Assembly (NCBI RefSeq): GCF_004016445.2
Contig: NZ_SADT02000003.1
Coordinates: 263,231 to 327,230 of the forward strand
DNA length: 64,000 nt
Direction: 5' to 3'
DNA from: Mesorhizobium sp. M2E.F.Ca.ET.219.01.1.1
GTDB lineage: Bacteria; Pseudomonadota; Alphaproteobacteria; Rhizobiales; Rhizobiaceae
Positions within the stretch are counted from its first letter, which is position 1. Every line of letters starts with the position of its first letter. Shown piece by piece: positions 42,038-52,053 of the stretch. A model generated the notes under the pieces. The model was not told the DNA's origin and ran no database searches. It saw only the letters and a program-made list of their open reading frames with translations. Position numbers and translations under genes: made by a program.

Positions 42038-43852
42038 ATGGCGCCGCCACTTCTCAACCTCGACGGCATTAAACTGACCTTCGGCGGTACCCCGCTGCTC
42101 GATGGCGCGGCGCTCAGCGCGTCCGCCGGCGAGAAGATCGCGCTGGTCGGACGCAACGGCTCGGGCAAGTCAACCCTGCTCAAGATCGCCGCCGGCATGA
42201 TCGAGCCGCAGGACGGCGAAGTGTTCCGCCAACCCTCGGCGACCGTGCGCTATCTGCCGCAGATGCCGGATATGGACGGCTTCGCCACCGTGCGCGCCTA
42301 TCTCGAGGCCGGCCTCGGCCCGGCCGACGATCCGCACCGCGCCACCTATCTGATGGAGCATCTCGGCCTCACCGGCGAGGAACGGCCGAGCGACCTTTCC
42401 GGCGGCGAGGCGCGCCGCGCCGCCCTTGCCCGCGTCATGGCGCCCGAACCCGACATCCTTCTGCTCGACGAGCCGACCAACCATCTCGACCTTTCCGTGA
42501 TCGAATGGCTGGAAGAAGAGCTTGCCCGCACCTCTTCAGCGGTGATCCTGATTTCCCACGACCGGCGCTTTCTCGAGCGCGTCACCCGCGCCACCGTCTG
42601 GCTCGATCGCGGCCAGACGCGGCGGCTGGACAAGGGCTTTGCCCATTTCGAGGAATGGCGCGACCGGGTGCTGGAAGAGGAAGAGCGCGAGCAGCACAAG
42701 CTCGGCCGCCAGATCGTGCGCGAGGAGCATTGGCTTCGCTACGGCGTGACCGCGAGGCGCAAGCGCAACATGCGCCGCCTCGGCGAATTGCAGACGATGC
42801 GCCAGCGCTTCCGCAGCCACCGCGGTGCGGAAGGCACCGCCACCATGGTGGCGAGCGATGCGGCCGAATCCGGCAAGCTGGTGATCGAGGCCAAAGGCAT
42901 CGACAAGAGCTTTGGCGACCTCACCGTGGTCAAGGGCTTCTCGACCCGCATCCAGCGCGGCGACCGCGTCGGCCTGGTCGGGCCGAACGGCGCCGGCAAG
43001 ACGACATTGCTGAAGATGCTGACCGGCGAGCTCGCGCCGGATGCCGGGACGGTGCGTCTCGGCGTCAACCTGGAGATCGCGACACTCGATCAGAAGCGCG
43101 AGGCCGTCGACCCGGCCGAGACACTGGCGCATTACCTGACCGACGGCCGCGGCGAGAACCTGCTGGTCAATGGCGAGCAGCGCCACGTCGTCTCCTATAT
43201 GAAGGATTTCCTGTTCAAGCCGGAGCAGGCGCGCACGCCGGTGCGCGAGCTTTCCGGCGGCGAGCGCGCGCGCCTTCTGCTGGCCCGCGTGCTGGCGCGG
43301 CCGGCGAACCTTCTCGTGCTCGACGAGCCGACCAACGATCTCGACATGGAGACGCTGGAGCTGCTGCAGGAACTGGTCGCGGGCTTTGCCGGAACGGTAA
43401 TCCTGGTCAGCCACGATCGCGACTTCCTCGACCGCACCGTCACCAGCGTGATCGCGCCGGAGGGCAGCGGGCGCTGGATCGAATATGCCGGCGGCTATTC
43501 CGACATGCTGGCGCAGCGCGGCGGCTCGAAGCTGGAAGACCGCAAGGCAAGGTCGAAGGCCGAGGCCGCCGAGGTTTCGCCGAGAGCCGAACAGGCCGCG
43601 CCGAAAGGCCCGGCGAAAAAGCTCTCTTTCAAGCAGAAGTTCGCGCTGGATTCCCTGCCGAAGAAGATCGAAGCGGTGACGGCCTCGATAGCCAGGCTGG
43701 AGAACAACATCGCCGACCCCGCCTTCTATGAACGCGATCCTGTCTCGTTCCAGAAGACCATCGCCGCGCTCGACAAGGAGCGCACTACGCTCGCCGCGCT
43801 CGAGGAGGAGTGGCTGGAGCTGGAGATGCTGAGGGAGGAGATGGAGGGGTAA
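42038..43852 (+). CDS. ABC-F family ATPase (Uup-like)
   Basis: A 604-residue protein with two ABC domains and no membrane segment. Walker A motifs are GRNGSGKST (about 37-45) and GPNGAGKTT (about 320); signatures are LSGGEARR and LSGGERAR; Walker B motifs are LLLDEPTNHLD and LVLDEPTNDLD. The charged linker (RDRVLEEEEREQHKLGRQIV) and C-terminal coiled-coil (KKIEAVTASIARLENNI) match Uup. ABC-F proteins act on ribosomes rather than in transport; Uup is linked to transposon excision and ribosome function in E. coli. Starts 10 bp after the thiamine diphosphokinase stop. Confidence 0.93.
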   Translation: MAPPLLNLDGIKLTFGGTPLLDGAALSASAGEKIALVGRNGSGKSTLLKIAAGMIEPQDGEVFRQPSATVRYLPQMPDMDGFATVRAYLEAGLGPADDPHRATYLMEHLGLTGEERPSDLSGGEARRAALARVMAPEPDILLLDEPTNHLDLSVIEWLEEELARTSSAVILISHDRRFLERVTRATVWLDRGQTRRLDKGFAHFEEWRDRVLEEEEREQHKLGRQIVREEHWLRYGVTARRKRNMRRLGELQTMRQRFRSHRGAEGTATMVASDAAESGKLVIEAKGIDKSFGDLTVVKGFSTRIQRGDRVGLVGPNGAGKTTLLKMLTGELAPDAGTVRLGVNLEIATLDQKREAVDPAETLAHYLTDGRGENLLVNGEQRHVVSYMKDFLFKPEQARTPVRELSGGERARLLLARVLARPANLLVLDEPTNDLDMETLELLQELVAGFAGTVILVSHDRDFLDRTVTSVIAPEGSGRWIEYAGGYSDMLAQRGGSKLEDRKARSKAEAAEVSPRAEQAAPKGPAKKLSFKQKFALDSLPKKIEAVTASIARLENNIADPAFYERDPVSFQKTIAALDKERTTLAALEEEWLELEMLREEMEG

Positions 43853-43876
43853 CGTCCTCATTGCGCGAACGAGTTG

Positions 43877-43897
43877 ATGCGCATAAAGTATGCGCAT
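43877..43897. promoter_or_regulatory. Perfect palindromic operator of ccdAB
   Basis: Arms ATGCGCATA and TATGCGCAT separated by AAG form a perfect 21-base dyad, 15 bases upstream of the ccdA start. This is where a toxin-antitoxin complex typically binds to repress its own operon. Confidence 0.75.
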
Positions 43898-43911
43898 GTC
43901 GAGGTGATGTC

Positions 43912-44154
43912 ATGCGCAAGATCGCGACGAACGCAAATCGCCAGCCAGCTAATCTGTCGATCGATTCTCACCTCATGGCGGAAGCCAAGGGGCTGAACGT
44001 TAATGTATCGCGGGCGGCTGAGGCCGGTATAGCGGAAGCGGTTGCTGCGGAAAAAACGCGGCTATGGAAGCTTGAGAACCGCGCGACGATGGACGCCTGG
44101 AATGACTATATCGATAAGCACGGCATCCCGCTCGCCGAGCATCGGCAATTCTGA
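43912..44154 (+). CDS. ccdA: CcdA family antitoxin
   Basis: An 80-residue protein: N-terminal ribbon-helix-helix-like segment (ANRQPANLSIDSHLMAEAKGLNVNVSRAAEAGI) and a C-terminal part ENRATMDAWNDYIDKHGIPLAEHRQF, the classic CcdA ending that binds the toxin. The usual length for CcdA is 70-80. The start at 43912 has GAGGTG nearby and begins MRK; an earlier frame start at 43810 overlaps the ABC-F gene and is rejected. Its stop overlaps the ccdB start (TGATG). A perfect palindrome upstream supports autoregulation. Confidence 0.94.
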   Translation: MRKIATNANRQPANLSIDSHLMAEAKGLNVNVSRAAEAGIAEAVAAEKTRLWKLENRATMDAWNDYIDKHGIPLAEHRQF

Positions 44155-44453
44155 TGGCGCGCTATGACGTCTTCGCCAGCGGCATCGAAGGCGGCTATCT
44201 GCTCGACGTTCAATCCGACCTGCTCGACCACTTCAAGACGCGGGTGGTCGTTCCGCTTCTGCCACTGACCTCGGCGCCTTCGCCAATGCGCAAGCTGCAT
44301 CCGGTCTTTGAGATCAACGGCCGGAAGCTGGTGATGGCCACTCACCTCATCGCGACGGTGGCCGCGACCGAACTCGGCGAAAATCGAACCAATCTTATGA
44401 GCCACCACGACGACATCGTCGCGGCGCTCGATATGCTCTTTCAAGGCTTTTAA
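44154..44453 (+). CDS. ccdB: CcdB family toxin
   Basis: A 99-residue CcdB toxin. It starts MARYDVFASGIEGGYLLDVQSDLLD with RVVVPLLP and ends DDIVAALDMLFQGF; the terminal WGI of plasmid CcdB, needed for gyrase poisoning in the F-plasmid protein, is replaced by QGF. Usual length is about 100. Poisons DNA gyrase in known members; whether this chromosomal version does is not shown by sequence. Overlaps ccdA by one base, ensuring coupled translation with antitoxin first. Confidence 0.93.
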   Translation: MARYDVFASGIEGGYLLDVQSDLLDHFKTRVVVPLLPLTSAPSPMRKLHPVFEINGRKLVMATHLIATVAATELGENRTNLMSHHDDIVAALDMLFQGF

Positions 44454-44468
44454 GGCGCCTGTTTTTAA

Positions 44469-44513
44469 GCAATCCCGGACGGAAAACCGCTCACACTTTT
44501 CCTCGAATTGCTC
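44469..44513. repeat. Half copy C of the dispersed two-hairpin repeat
   Basis: GCAATCCCGGACGG through CCGCTCACACTTTTCCTCGAATTGC matches the second half of copy A (1603-1645); the first hairpin is missing. It ends one base before the stop codon of the next minus-strand gene. Confidence 0.75.
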
Positions 44514-44514
44514 C

Positions 44515-46353
44515 TCATCCCGACGTCTTCGCCGCCCAGGCCTTCAGCGCCTCGTCGAAGACCTTCTCGCCGGGGATGCCCTTTTCCATGGTCAGCAGCG
44601 CGCGGCGTCCGGTCTTGTAGACCACCGGCACGTCGATCCAGGACTGTCCCCGAAGCAGCGACAGGTTGGCGTCCTCGTCGGCCTTGGTGTCGTTGAGCGC
44701 AACGAGGAAGAAGCCGTCGGCGATCTTGGCCGGGATGCCGATCAGCGGGCTGCCGGCATCCTGCTCGGAGCTCTTCATGGCGATGCGCAGGATGTTGTCG
44801 ACACCGCCGCCGTCAAACCCTTCCGGCGTCAGGAAGATCATCTCGATGATGTGGCTGGCCGGCAGCGTCTGGTCGGTGTTGCGCCGGATCGTCATGCGCA
44901 ACTGGATATTCTTGCCCGGGATCGTCGCCTCGGCACGGATCGCCGGTTCCGGCGGCAGGTCGCCGCCCGGCGATTCCTGCACCAGCGACCACACGATGCT
45001 GCCGGGCTCGGCCGTGCCCTGCTGGGTGCTGGTGCGCTCCTCATAGAAGATCGCCTTCTGCCCGACCGGCACGGTCGCCTCGGCCGTCGCCGGCGCGGGC
45101 GGCGTCGTGCCCGCGGCCGGCGGCGTTGCTCCGGCGGCGGGCGGCGCGGCACCGACCGCAGGGGGCGTCGTTGCCGCATCAGCGGTTGGCGGTGTGGTTC
45201 CAGCCGCCGGCGGCGTCGGATTGGCCGCGCCGGTCGCCGGCGCCGCCGGCGTAGTTCCCGCGGCAGGCGCCCCGGGCGTTTGCGTGGCCGCAGCAGGCGG
45301 GGTCGTCGCTGGCGCCGTTGCCGGCGCGGCCGGCGGCCGCGAGGTCAGCGCCGCGACGGATTCGCCTTCGCCGATCGTCGCCTGCCCGCCGGCGGGGCCA
45401 GGATCGGTCTCCTTGCCCTCGGGCGTCAGGCGCTGCGTGAACTTGGTCGTGTCGGCGGACTCGCCGGTAGCGGCCGGGGCCGGGGCTGGCGCTGCCGCCG
45501 TCTCGGTCGCAGGCTTGGCTGGAGCGGGCTTGACCAGCGGCTCGGTCGAGACCGTCTTGTTGCCGCTGCCGCCAAGGCCGAAGAGCGAGCTGAATGCGTT
45601 CTTGTTCAGCCAGACCCCATAGCCGCCGCCGGCCAGCACCAAAAGCGCGATGACGGCGGCGATCAGGCCGCCATAGCCGCGCTTGCGCTGCGGCTGAGGC
45701 CGCAGCCGTTGGAAAGTATCGGCCGCCGGCTGCTCGTCATTGGCAAAGACGTCGCTGCCGTCGTCGGCATCGGCCGCGTCCATGCCCGCGAGGCCGACAT
45801 CGTCCTCGCGCGGCGACGGCATCGGTGGTGGCGGCGCTTTCTGCCAGGCAGGCTCCGCCTTTGGCGCGGCCTGCCAGCTCGGTTCCGTCCTAGCTCCGCT
45901 CTGCGAGGACGGCTCGGCCTTGGCGGGGCTTTGCGGCGCCGGCTCGGCCTTAGGCGTGCTTTGCCAGCTCGGTTCAGTCCTGGCGGGCGTCGGCGCCGGC
46001 TTGAACGGCTCGGATTTGAACGGATCCGGCTTGGCCGGCGCGGGCGCCGCCGGCTGGCGGGCATGGCTCGGCTGGTTCTTGTTGCGGTCGATGGAGGAGA
46101 AAATATGTTCCAGCTCCGCCAGCGGATCCTCGGCTGGAGGGCGCTTGGCGTAATCGCGCTCGACGCTGGAAATGGCGTCTTCCAGCGAGCGCTTCTGTTT
46201 GCTGACGACATCGGGCGCAAGCGGCGGGGAATACTCGGCGAGCTTCTTCGCCAGCACCGCGCGGGCACCGTCGTATATCTGCTTGCGCACCTCGAACGAA
46301 GGATCCCCCTTCTTCTCGAGCTGCTTTTTCAGAACACTAACGAAATCTGCCAT
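44515..46353 (-). CDS. Large Pro/Ala-rich membrane protein of unknown function
   Basis: Not a family I recognise, 612 residues. Residues 1-90 are a folded helical domain (MADFVSVLKKQLEKKGDPSFEVRKQIYDG ... ). Then a KAEP/TEPSW-type low-complexity repeat (about 100-180), an acidic stretch, and one membrane helix (about 231-250, GLIAAVIALLVLAGGGYGVW). A long Ala/Pro/Thr linker with PAAGTTPPA-like repeats (about 340-420) follows, and a C-terminal folded domain of about 185 residues (TVPVGQKAIFYEERTSTQQG ... ). The layout suggests a cytoplasmic domain, one membrane pass and a periplasmic domain reaching through the cell wall. It follows purA by 69 bp on the same strand. Confidence 0.82.
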   Translation of the reverse strand: MADFVSVLKKQLEKKGDPSFEVRKQIYDGARAVLAKKLAEYSPPLAPDVVSKQKRSLEDAISSVERDYAKRPPAEDPLAELEHIFSSIDRNKNQPSHARQPAAPAPAKPDPFKSEPFKPAPTPARTEPSWQSTPKAEPAPQSPAKAEPSSQSGARTEPSWQAAPKAEPAWQKAPPPPMPSPREDDVGLAGMDAADADDGSDVFANDEQPAADTFQRLRPQPQRKRGYGGLIAAVIALLVLAGGGYGVWLNKNAFSSLFGLGGSGNKTVSTEPLVKPAPAKPATETAAAPAPAPAATGESADTTKFTQRLTPEGKETDPGPAGGQATIGEGESVAALTSRPPAAPATAPATTPPAAATQTPGAPAAGTTPAAPATGAANPTPPAAGTTPPTADAATTPPAVGAAPPAAGATPPAAGTTPPAPATAEATVPVGQKAIFYEERTSTQQGTAEPGSIVWSLVQESPGGDLPPEPAIRAEATIPGKNIQLRMTIRRNTDQTLPASHIIEMIFLTPEGFDGGGVDNILRIAMKSSEQDAGSPLIGIPAKIADGFFLVALNDTKADEDANLSLLRGQSWIDVPVVYKTGRRALLTMEKGIPGEKVFDEALKAWAAKTSG

Positions 46354-46422
46354 ACGTCAGGTGACCTGCATTCTTTTCCCGCCGGCCGCAAATCAGCCAT
46401 AGCGCCGGGAAGGGCTGTGAAA

Positions 46423-47721
<1,299 letters not shown>

Positions 47722-47828
47722 GTTCTTTTCCCTTGAAATGCCGCGCGGGCGGCCTGAAACGACAGGCCTCTATAGCGTCAAGCGCCGGCCCGCGCGACCC
47801 TTTCTTTGCCGCCGAAACCATCCCTGGA

Positions 47829-47873
47829 ACATGATTTGAAAGCGGAAGCCGGCTTTCGGAACCCGATCGTGCT
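47829..47873. repeat. Degenerate copy of the 1011-1055 palindromic element
   Basis: ACATGAT...ATCGTGC outer arms with an inner GAAAGC/GCTTTC stem, matching the layout of the element at 1011-1055, but with different stem bases that still pair. The rest of 47722-48019 shows no gene. Confidence 0.55.
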
Positions 47874-48019
47874 CCAGGAGTTGGATCGGGATGACGATCC
47901 CGGCGAAGCCTCGTCCCGATCAGGCATAACAAATTCCGGCTTTCGCATCATTTACTTGCCGCCGCCGCCATTCTAGGCCGGCCGGAACCCGCGAACATCC
48001 ATGCAGGGCCGGATATTTC

Positions 48020-48919
48020 ATGCACAGAGCCGCCTATCTGTTCCTCCTGTCGACCATGTTGTTGTGGGGCGGCAATTCGGTGGCAGGCAAGCTTGCCGTC
48101 GGCCATGTCTCGCCGATGACCCTGGTGTTCCTGCGCTGGGTCATGGCTGTGCTCATCCTGCTGCCCGTCGGCTGGCGGACACTGCGCGAGGACTGGCTGG
48201 AAGTGCGCAGCCACTGGAAACTGCTTGCCGGCCTCGGCGCGTGCGGCTTCACCATCTTCAACGTCATCTTCTACACGGCGCTCAACTACACGACCGCCAT
48301 CAACGTCTCGATCGAGCAGGCCGCCATCCCGATCGTCATCATCCTTGCCAATTTCATGCTGTTCAGGCTGCGCGTGCAGCCCCTGCAGATCGTCGGGGTC
48401 GTGCTCACCATCGTCGGCGTCGCGCTGACCGCCAGCCATGGCGACCTCGGCCAGCTCTTGAAGCTAAACCTCAACTTCGGCGACGCCATCATGCTTGTCG
48501 CGGTGCTTTGCTACAGCCTCTATTCGGTGGGCCTGCGCCTCAAGCCTGCAATCCGCTGGCAGAGTTTCATGCTGGCGCTGTCGATCGCCGCGCTGTTGAT
48601 CTCCCTGCCCTTCGTCACCTGGGAGATCGCGGCCGGCCGCGCCATCATGCCGGACGCGTATGGATGGGCGCTCACGCTCTACACGGCGCTTGGCGCCTCG
48701 GTCGTCTCGCAGGTCCTCTACATCAAGGGCAACGAGCTGATCGGCGCCAACCGCGCCGGCCTGTTCATCAACCTTGTGCCGATCTTCGGCACGCTGCTTT
48801 CGGTGCTTATCGTCGGCGAGCAGTTTCAGCCCTATCAGGCCTTCGCACTCGCCTTGGTGCTGGGCGGCATTGCGCTCGCCGAATACAGCGGCAGTAGAAC
48901 AGCGCTGCAGGCGGGATGA
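48020..48919 (+). CDS. DMT-superfamily transporter with EamA domains
   Basis: A 299-residue integral membrane protein with about ten helices, comprising two EamA repeats (the first about 5-140, the second about 150-290), typical of drug/metabolite exporters such as amino-acid effluxers. Motifs LLWGGNSVAGKLAV and FINLVPIFGTLLSVLIVGEQF are canonical. Substrate unknown. A terminator follows at 48969-49003. Divergent from purA by 298 bp. Confidence 0.92.
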   Translation: MHRAAYLFLLSTMLLWGGNSVAGKLAVGHVSPMTLVFLRWVMAVLILLPVGWRTLREDWLEVRSHWKLLAGLGACGFTIFNVIFYTALNYTTAINVSIEQAAIPIVIILANFMLFRLRVQPLQIVGVVLTIVGVALTASHGDLGQLLKLNLNFGDAIMLVAVLCYSLYSVGLRLKPAIRWQSFMLALSIAALLISLPFVTWEIAAGRAIMPDAYGWALTLYTALGASVVSQVLYIKGNELIGANRAGLFINLVPIFGTLLSVLIVGEQFQPYQAFALALVLGGIALAEYSGSRTALQAG

Positions 48920-48968
48920 TTGTTCTCGATCACGCGCCGACCAACCGTCCGTGACGGCTGTCTCATCC

Positions 48969-49003
48969 ACGCCCCGACGGCTCGTGCCGGCGGGGCGTTT
49001 TTC
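48969..49003 (+). terminator. Rho-independent terminator of the DMT transporter
   Basis: ACGCCCCGACGG / CCGGCGGGGCGT stem followed by TTTTTC, between the convergent DMT transporter and serA. Confidence 0.9.
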
Positions 49004-49014
49004 ATATCAGGCCT

Positions 49015-50616
49015 TCACTCGGCGCCGACGTCGAAATGCAGCGGCTTGGCCGAGTCGATCGATTGGTGCGCCCGCAGCTGATCGAGCACTTTTTCCGGGA
49101 ACGGCGCGTCGAGATAAAGCAGCGCGATCGCGTCGCCGCCCGGCCGGTTGCGGCCGAGCTGGAAGTTGGCGATGTTGACGCCGTTCTCGCCGCACACCGT
49201 GCCGAGCAGGCCGATGATGCCGGGCGCATCCGCATTGGTCGTGTAGAGCATGTGCTGGCCGACCTCGGCGTCGAGATTGATGCCTTTGATCTGGATGAAG
49301 CGCGGCTTGCCGTCGGAGAAGCAGGTGCCGGCGATCGAACGCGTCATGTGCTCGGTCTTGACCGTCAGCTTGATGTAGCCGTCGAACACGCCCGACTTGT
49401 CGCGCTTGACCTCGGCGACGATGATGCCGCGCTCCTTCACCATGATCGGCGCCGACACCATGTTGACGTCGGAGACCTGCGGCCGGATCAGGCCGGCAAG
49501 GGCGGCGCTCACCAGCGCGCGCGTGTTCATCGTCGCCGTCGAGCCGTCGAACAGGATCTCGACCTCCTTGATCGGATCCTCGGTGACTTGGCCGACGAAG
49601 GCGCCAAGCACCTCGGCGAGCTTGACGAAGGGCTTGAGCCTCGGCGCTTCCTCGGCAGTGATCGAAGGCATGTTGATGGCGTTGGAGACGGCGCCCTTGA
49701 TAAGATAGTCGCTCATCTGCTCGGCGACCTGCAGCGCGACATTCTCCTGCGCTTCCGTGGTCGAGGCGCCGAGATGCGGTGTCGCCACGACATTGTCCAT
49801 GCCGAACAGCGGGTTGTTTTCCGCCGGCTCGACCTCGAACACGTCGATGCCGGCGCCAGCCACCTTGCCGCTCTTCAGCGCCGCGACCAGGTCCGCCTCG
49901 ACGACCAGGCCGCCACGCGCGCAATTGATGATGCGCACGCCGTCCTTCATCTTGGCGATCGCAGCCCCGTCGATGATGTTACGCGTCTTCTCGGTCAGCG
50001 GTGTGTGCAGCGTGATGAAGTCGGCGCGGGCGAAGAGCTCGTCGAGCTCGACCTTCTGGACGCCGAGTTCCTCGGCGCGGCTGTCCGACAGAAACGGATC
50101 GAAGGCAATCACATGCATCTTCAATCCGACGCCGCGCGTGGCGACGATCGAGCCGATATTGCCGCAGCCGATCACGCCCAGCGTCTTGCTGGTGATCTCG
50201 ATGCCCATGAAGCGGTTCTTTTCCCATTTTCCCGCATGGGTCGAGGCATTGGCTTCTGGGATCTGCCGCGCCAGCGCGAAGATCATCGCCACAGCATGCT
50301 CGGCCGTGGTGATCGAATTGCCGAAGGGCGTGTTCATCACGATGATGCCCTTGCGGCTGGCGGCGGGGATATCAACATTGTCGACGCCGATGCCGGCGCG
50401 GCCGACGACCTTGAGCCTGGTTGCCGCATTGATCAGCTTCTCGGTGACCTTGGTCGCCGAGCGGATGGCGAGGCCGTCATACTGATCGATGACTTCGAGC
50501 AGCTTTTCCTTGTCCTTGCCGAGATCGGGCAGGTAGTCGACCTCGATGCCGCGATCCTTGAATATCTGTACGGCGGTGGTTGAAAGTTTATCCGAAACGA
50601 GAACGCGGGGCGCCAT
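49015..50616 (-). CDS. serA: D-3-phosphoglycerate dehydrogenase
   Basis: A 533-residue long-form SerA: substrate-binding domain, NAD-binding Rossmann segment LGVIGCGNIGSIVATRG (about 145-160), catalytic His in ATPHLGASTTEAQEN, an intervening domain, and a C-terminal ACT domain (IGLLGTVCGENGVNIANFQLGR). Oxidises 3-phosphoglycerate in the first step of serine synthesis. The start is placed at ATG 50616 with AAGGAGG five bases upstream (a GTG lies one codon earlier). Follows serC on the same strand, separated by a stem-loop at 50656-50677. Confidence 0.97.
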   Translation of the reverse strand: MAPRVLVSDKLSTTAVQIFKDRGIEVDYLPDLGKDKEKLLEVIDQYDGLAIRSATKVTEKLINAATRLKVVGRAGIGVDNVDIPAASRKGIIVMNTPFGNSITTAEHAVAMIFALARQIPEANASTHAGKWEKNRFMGIEITSKTLGVIGCGNIGSIVATRGVGLKMHVIAFDPFLSDSRAEELGVQKVELDELFARADFITLHTPLTEKTRNIIDGAAIAKMKDGVRIINCARGGLVVEADLVAALKSGKVAGAGIDVFEVEPAENNPLFGMDNVVATPHLGASTTEAQENVALQVAEQMSDYLIKGAVSNAINMPSITAEEAPRLKPFVKLAEVLGAFVGQVTEDPIKEVEILFDGSTATMNTRALVSAALAGLIRPQVSDVNMVSAPIMVKERGIIVAEVKRDKSGVFDGYIKLTVKTEHMTRSIAGTCFSDGKPRFIQIKGINLDAEVGQHMLYTTNADAPGIIGLLGTVCGENGVNIANFQLGRNRPGGDAIALLYLDAPFPEKVLDQLRAHQSIDSAKPLHFDVGAE

Positions 50617-50655
50617 CACGGCCTCCTTGAAGGGAATTGGATGTGTCGGGAAATG

Positions 50656-50677
50656 GTGGCGGCCCGCAGGCCGCCAC
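50656..50677 (-). other. Intercistronic stem-loop between serC and serA
   Basis: GTGGCGGCC-CGCA-GGCCGCCAC, a perfect 9-base-pair hairpin with no T-tract, between the serC stop (50683) and the serA ribosome-binding site. It may stabilise the upstream mRNA or tune serA translation. Confidence 0.6.
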
Positions 50678-50682
50678 GGATT

Positions 50683-51858
50683 TCAGGCCGCTGCTTTCAG
50701 TGACGCCTTCTGCGCGGCAAAGGCCCAGTCGAGCCATGGCAGCAGCGCTTCGAGATCGGCGGTCTCGACGGTGGCGCCGCACCAGATGCGCAGCCCGGGC
50801 GGCGCGTCGCGATAGGAGCCGATGTCGTAGGCGACGCCTTCCTTGTCGAGCGCCGAGACGAGGCCCTTGGCGAAAGCCGCCTGACCGTCGGCATCGAGCG
50901 CCGCAACATCCGGATCGGTGAAGGACAGGCACACGGACGTGTTCGAGCGCGTTGCCGGATCGACGGCCAGATGGCCGAGCCAAGGCGACTTGCCAACGAA
51001 CCGGTCGAGCACCGCGGCGTTGGCGTCGGCGCGGGCAATGAGCGCCTCCAGGCCGCCGATCGACTTCGCCCAGTGAAGCGCATCGAGATAATCCTCGACG
51101 CACAGCATCGACGGCGTGTTGATGGTCTCGCCCTTGAAGATGCCCTCGATCAGCTTGCCGCCCGAGGTCAGGCGGAAGATCTTCGGCAGCGGCCAGGCCG
51201 GCTTGTAGGTCTCCAGCCGCTCGACGGCGCGGGGTGACAGGATCAGCATGCCGTGCGCGCCCTCGCCGCCCAACACCTTCTGCCAGGAGAAGGTGACGAC
51301 ATCGAGTTTCTCAAAATCGAGCCTTTGCGCGAAGGCTGCCGAGGTCGCGTCGCAAATGGTCAAGCCCTTGCGGTTCGCGGGAATGAAATCGCCATTCGGC
51401 ACGCGCACGCCGGAGGTGGTGCCGTTCCAGGTGAAGACGACGTCGCGGTCGAAATCGACTTGCGCCAGGTCTGGCAGCTTGCCGTAGCCGGCCTCGAACC
51501 TGCGCACATCGGCGAGCTTGAGCTGCTTGACCACATCCGTTACCCAGCCGGAGCCGAAGCTCTCCCAGGCGACCATGTCGACGCCGCGCTCGCCGAGCAG
51601 CGACCACAGCGCCATCTCGACCGCGCCGGTGTCGGACGCCGGCACGATGCCGATGCGATAGCTCGCGGGAACCTTGAGGATGTCGCGCGTCAGCTCGATC
51701 GCCTGTTCGAGCTTGCTCTTGCCGATCTTGGCGCGATGGGAGCGCCCGAGCGCGGCCTTCGAGAGCGCCTCGACCGACCAGCCGGGGCGTTTTGCGCAGG
51801 GACCTGAGGAGAAATTGGGATTTGCCGGACGGAGTCCGGGCTTGGTAAGCGTCGTCAT
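50683..51858 (-). CDS. serC: Phosphoserine transaminase
   Basis: A 391-residue class V aminotransferase. Visible motifs include NPNFSSGPCAKRPGW at the start, IGIVPASDTGAVEMALWSLLG, and the PLP-lysine region VVTFSWQKVLGGEGAHGML, with the Schiff-base Lys in SWQK. It makes 3-phosphoserine from 3-phosphohydroxypyruvate and glutamate, directly after SerA in the pathway. Starting sequence and length match the alphaproteobacterial form. First gene of serCA. Upstream DNA (51859-52053) contains no gene and holds the promoter. Confidence 0.96.
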   Translation of the reverse strand: MTTLTKPGLRPANPNFSSGPCAKRPGWSVEALSKAALGRSHRAKIGKSKLEQAIELTRDILKVPASYRIGIVPASDTGAVEMALWSLLGERGVDMVAWESFGSGWVTDVVKQLKLADVRRFEAGYGKLPDLAQVDFDRDVVFTWNGTTSGVRVPNGDFIPANRKGLTICDATSAAFAQRLDFEKLDVVTFSWQKVLGGEGAHGMLILSPRAVERLETYKPAWPLPKIFRLTSGGKLIEGIFKGETINTPSMLCVEDYLDALHWAKSIGGLEALIARADANAAVLDRFVGKSPWLGHLAVDPATRSNTSVCLSFTDPDVAALDADGQAAFAKGLVSALDKEGVAYDIGSYRDAPPGLRIWCGATVETADLEALLPWLDWAFAAQKASLKAAA

Positions 51859-52007
51859 CGTGGTCTATCCTTCCAGATAGTGGCCCCTCGTTGGGGAGGG
51901 GTGGCCCACGGACGGCGATATGCTTTCAGGCTTTCGGCGTCAAGAGCAAAGTTTTTGTCGTTGTCGGGATATTCCCTATGACCAGGGTGCGCGGCCCCGA
52001 AATGAAA

Positions 52008-52030
52008 ACGGCGAGCCGTTGGCCCGCCGT
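52008..52030 (-). terminator. Terminator of the first outer-membrane barrel gene
   Basis: Minus-strand stem ACGGCGGGCC / GGCTCGCCGT with AAC loop, followed by TTTCATTTC, 24 bases after the gene end. Confidence 0.75.
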
Positions 52031-52053
52031 GGCATTTCGTAACCCGCTTCGCT

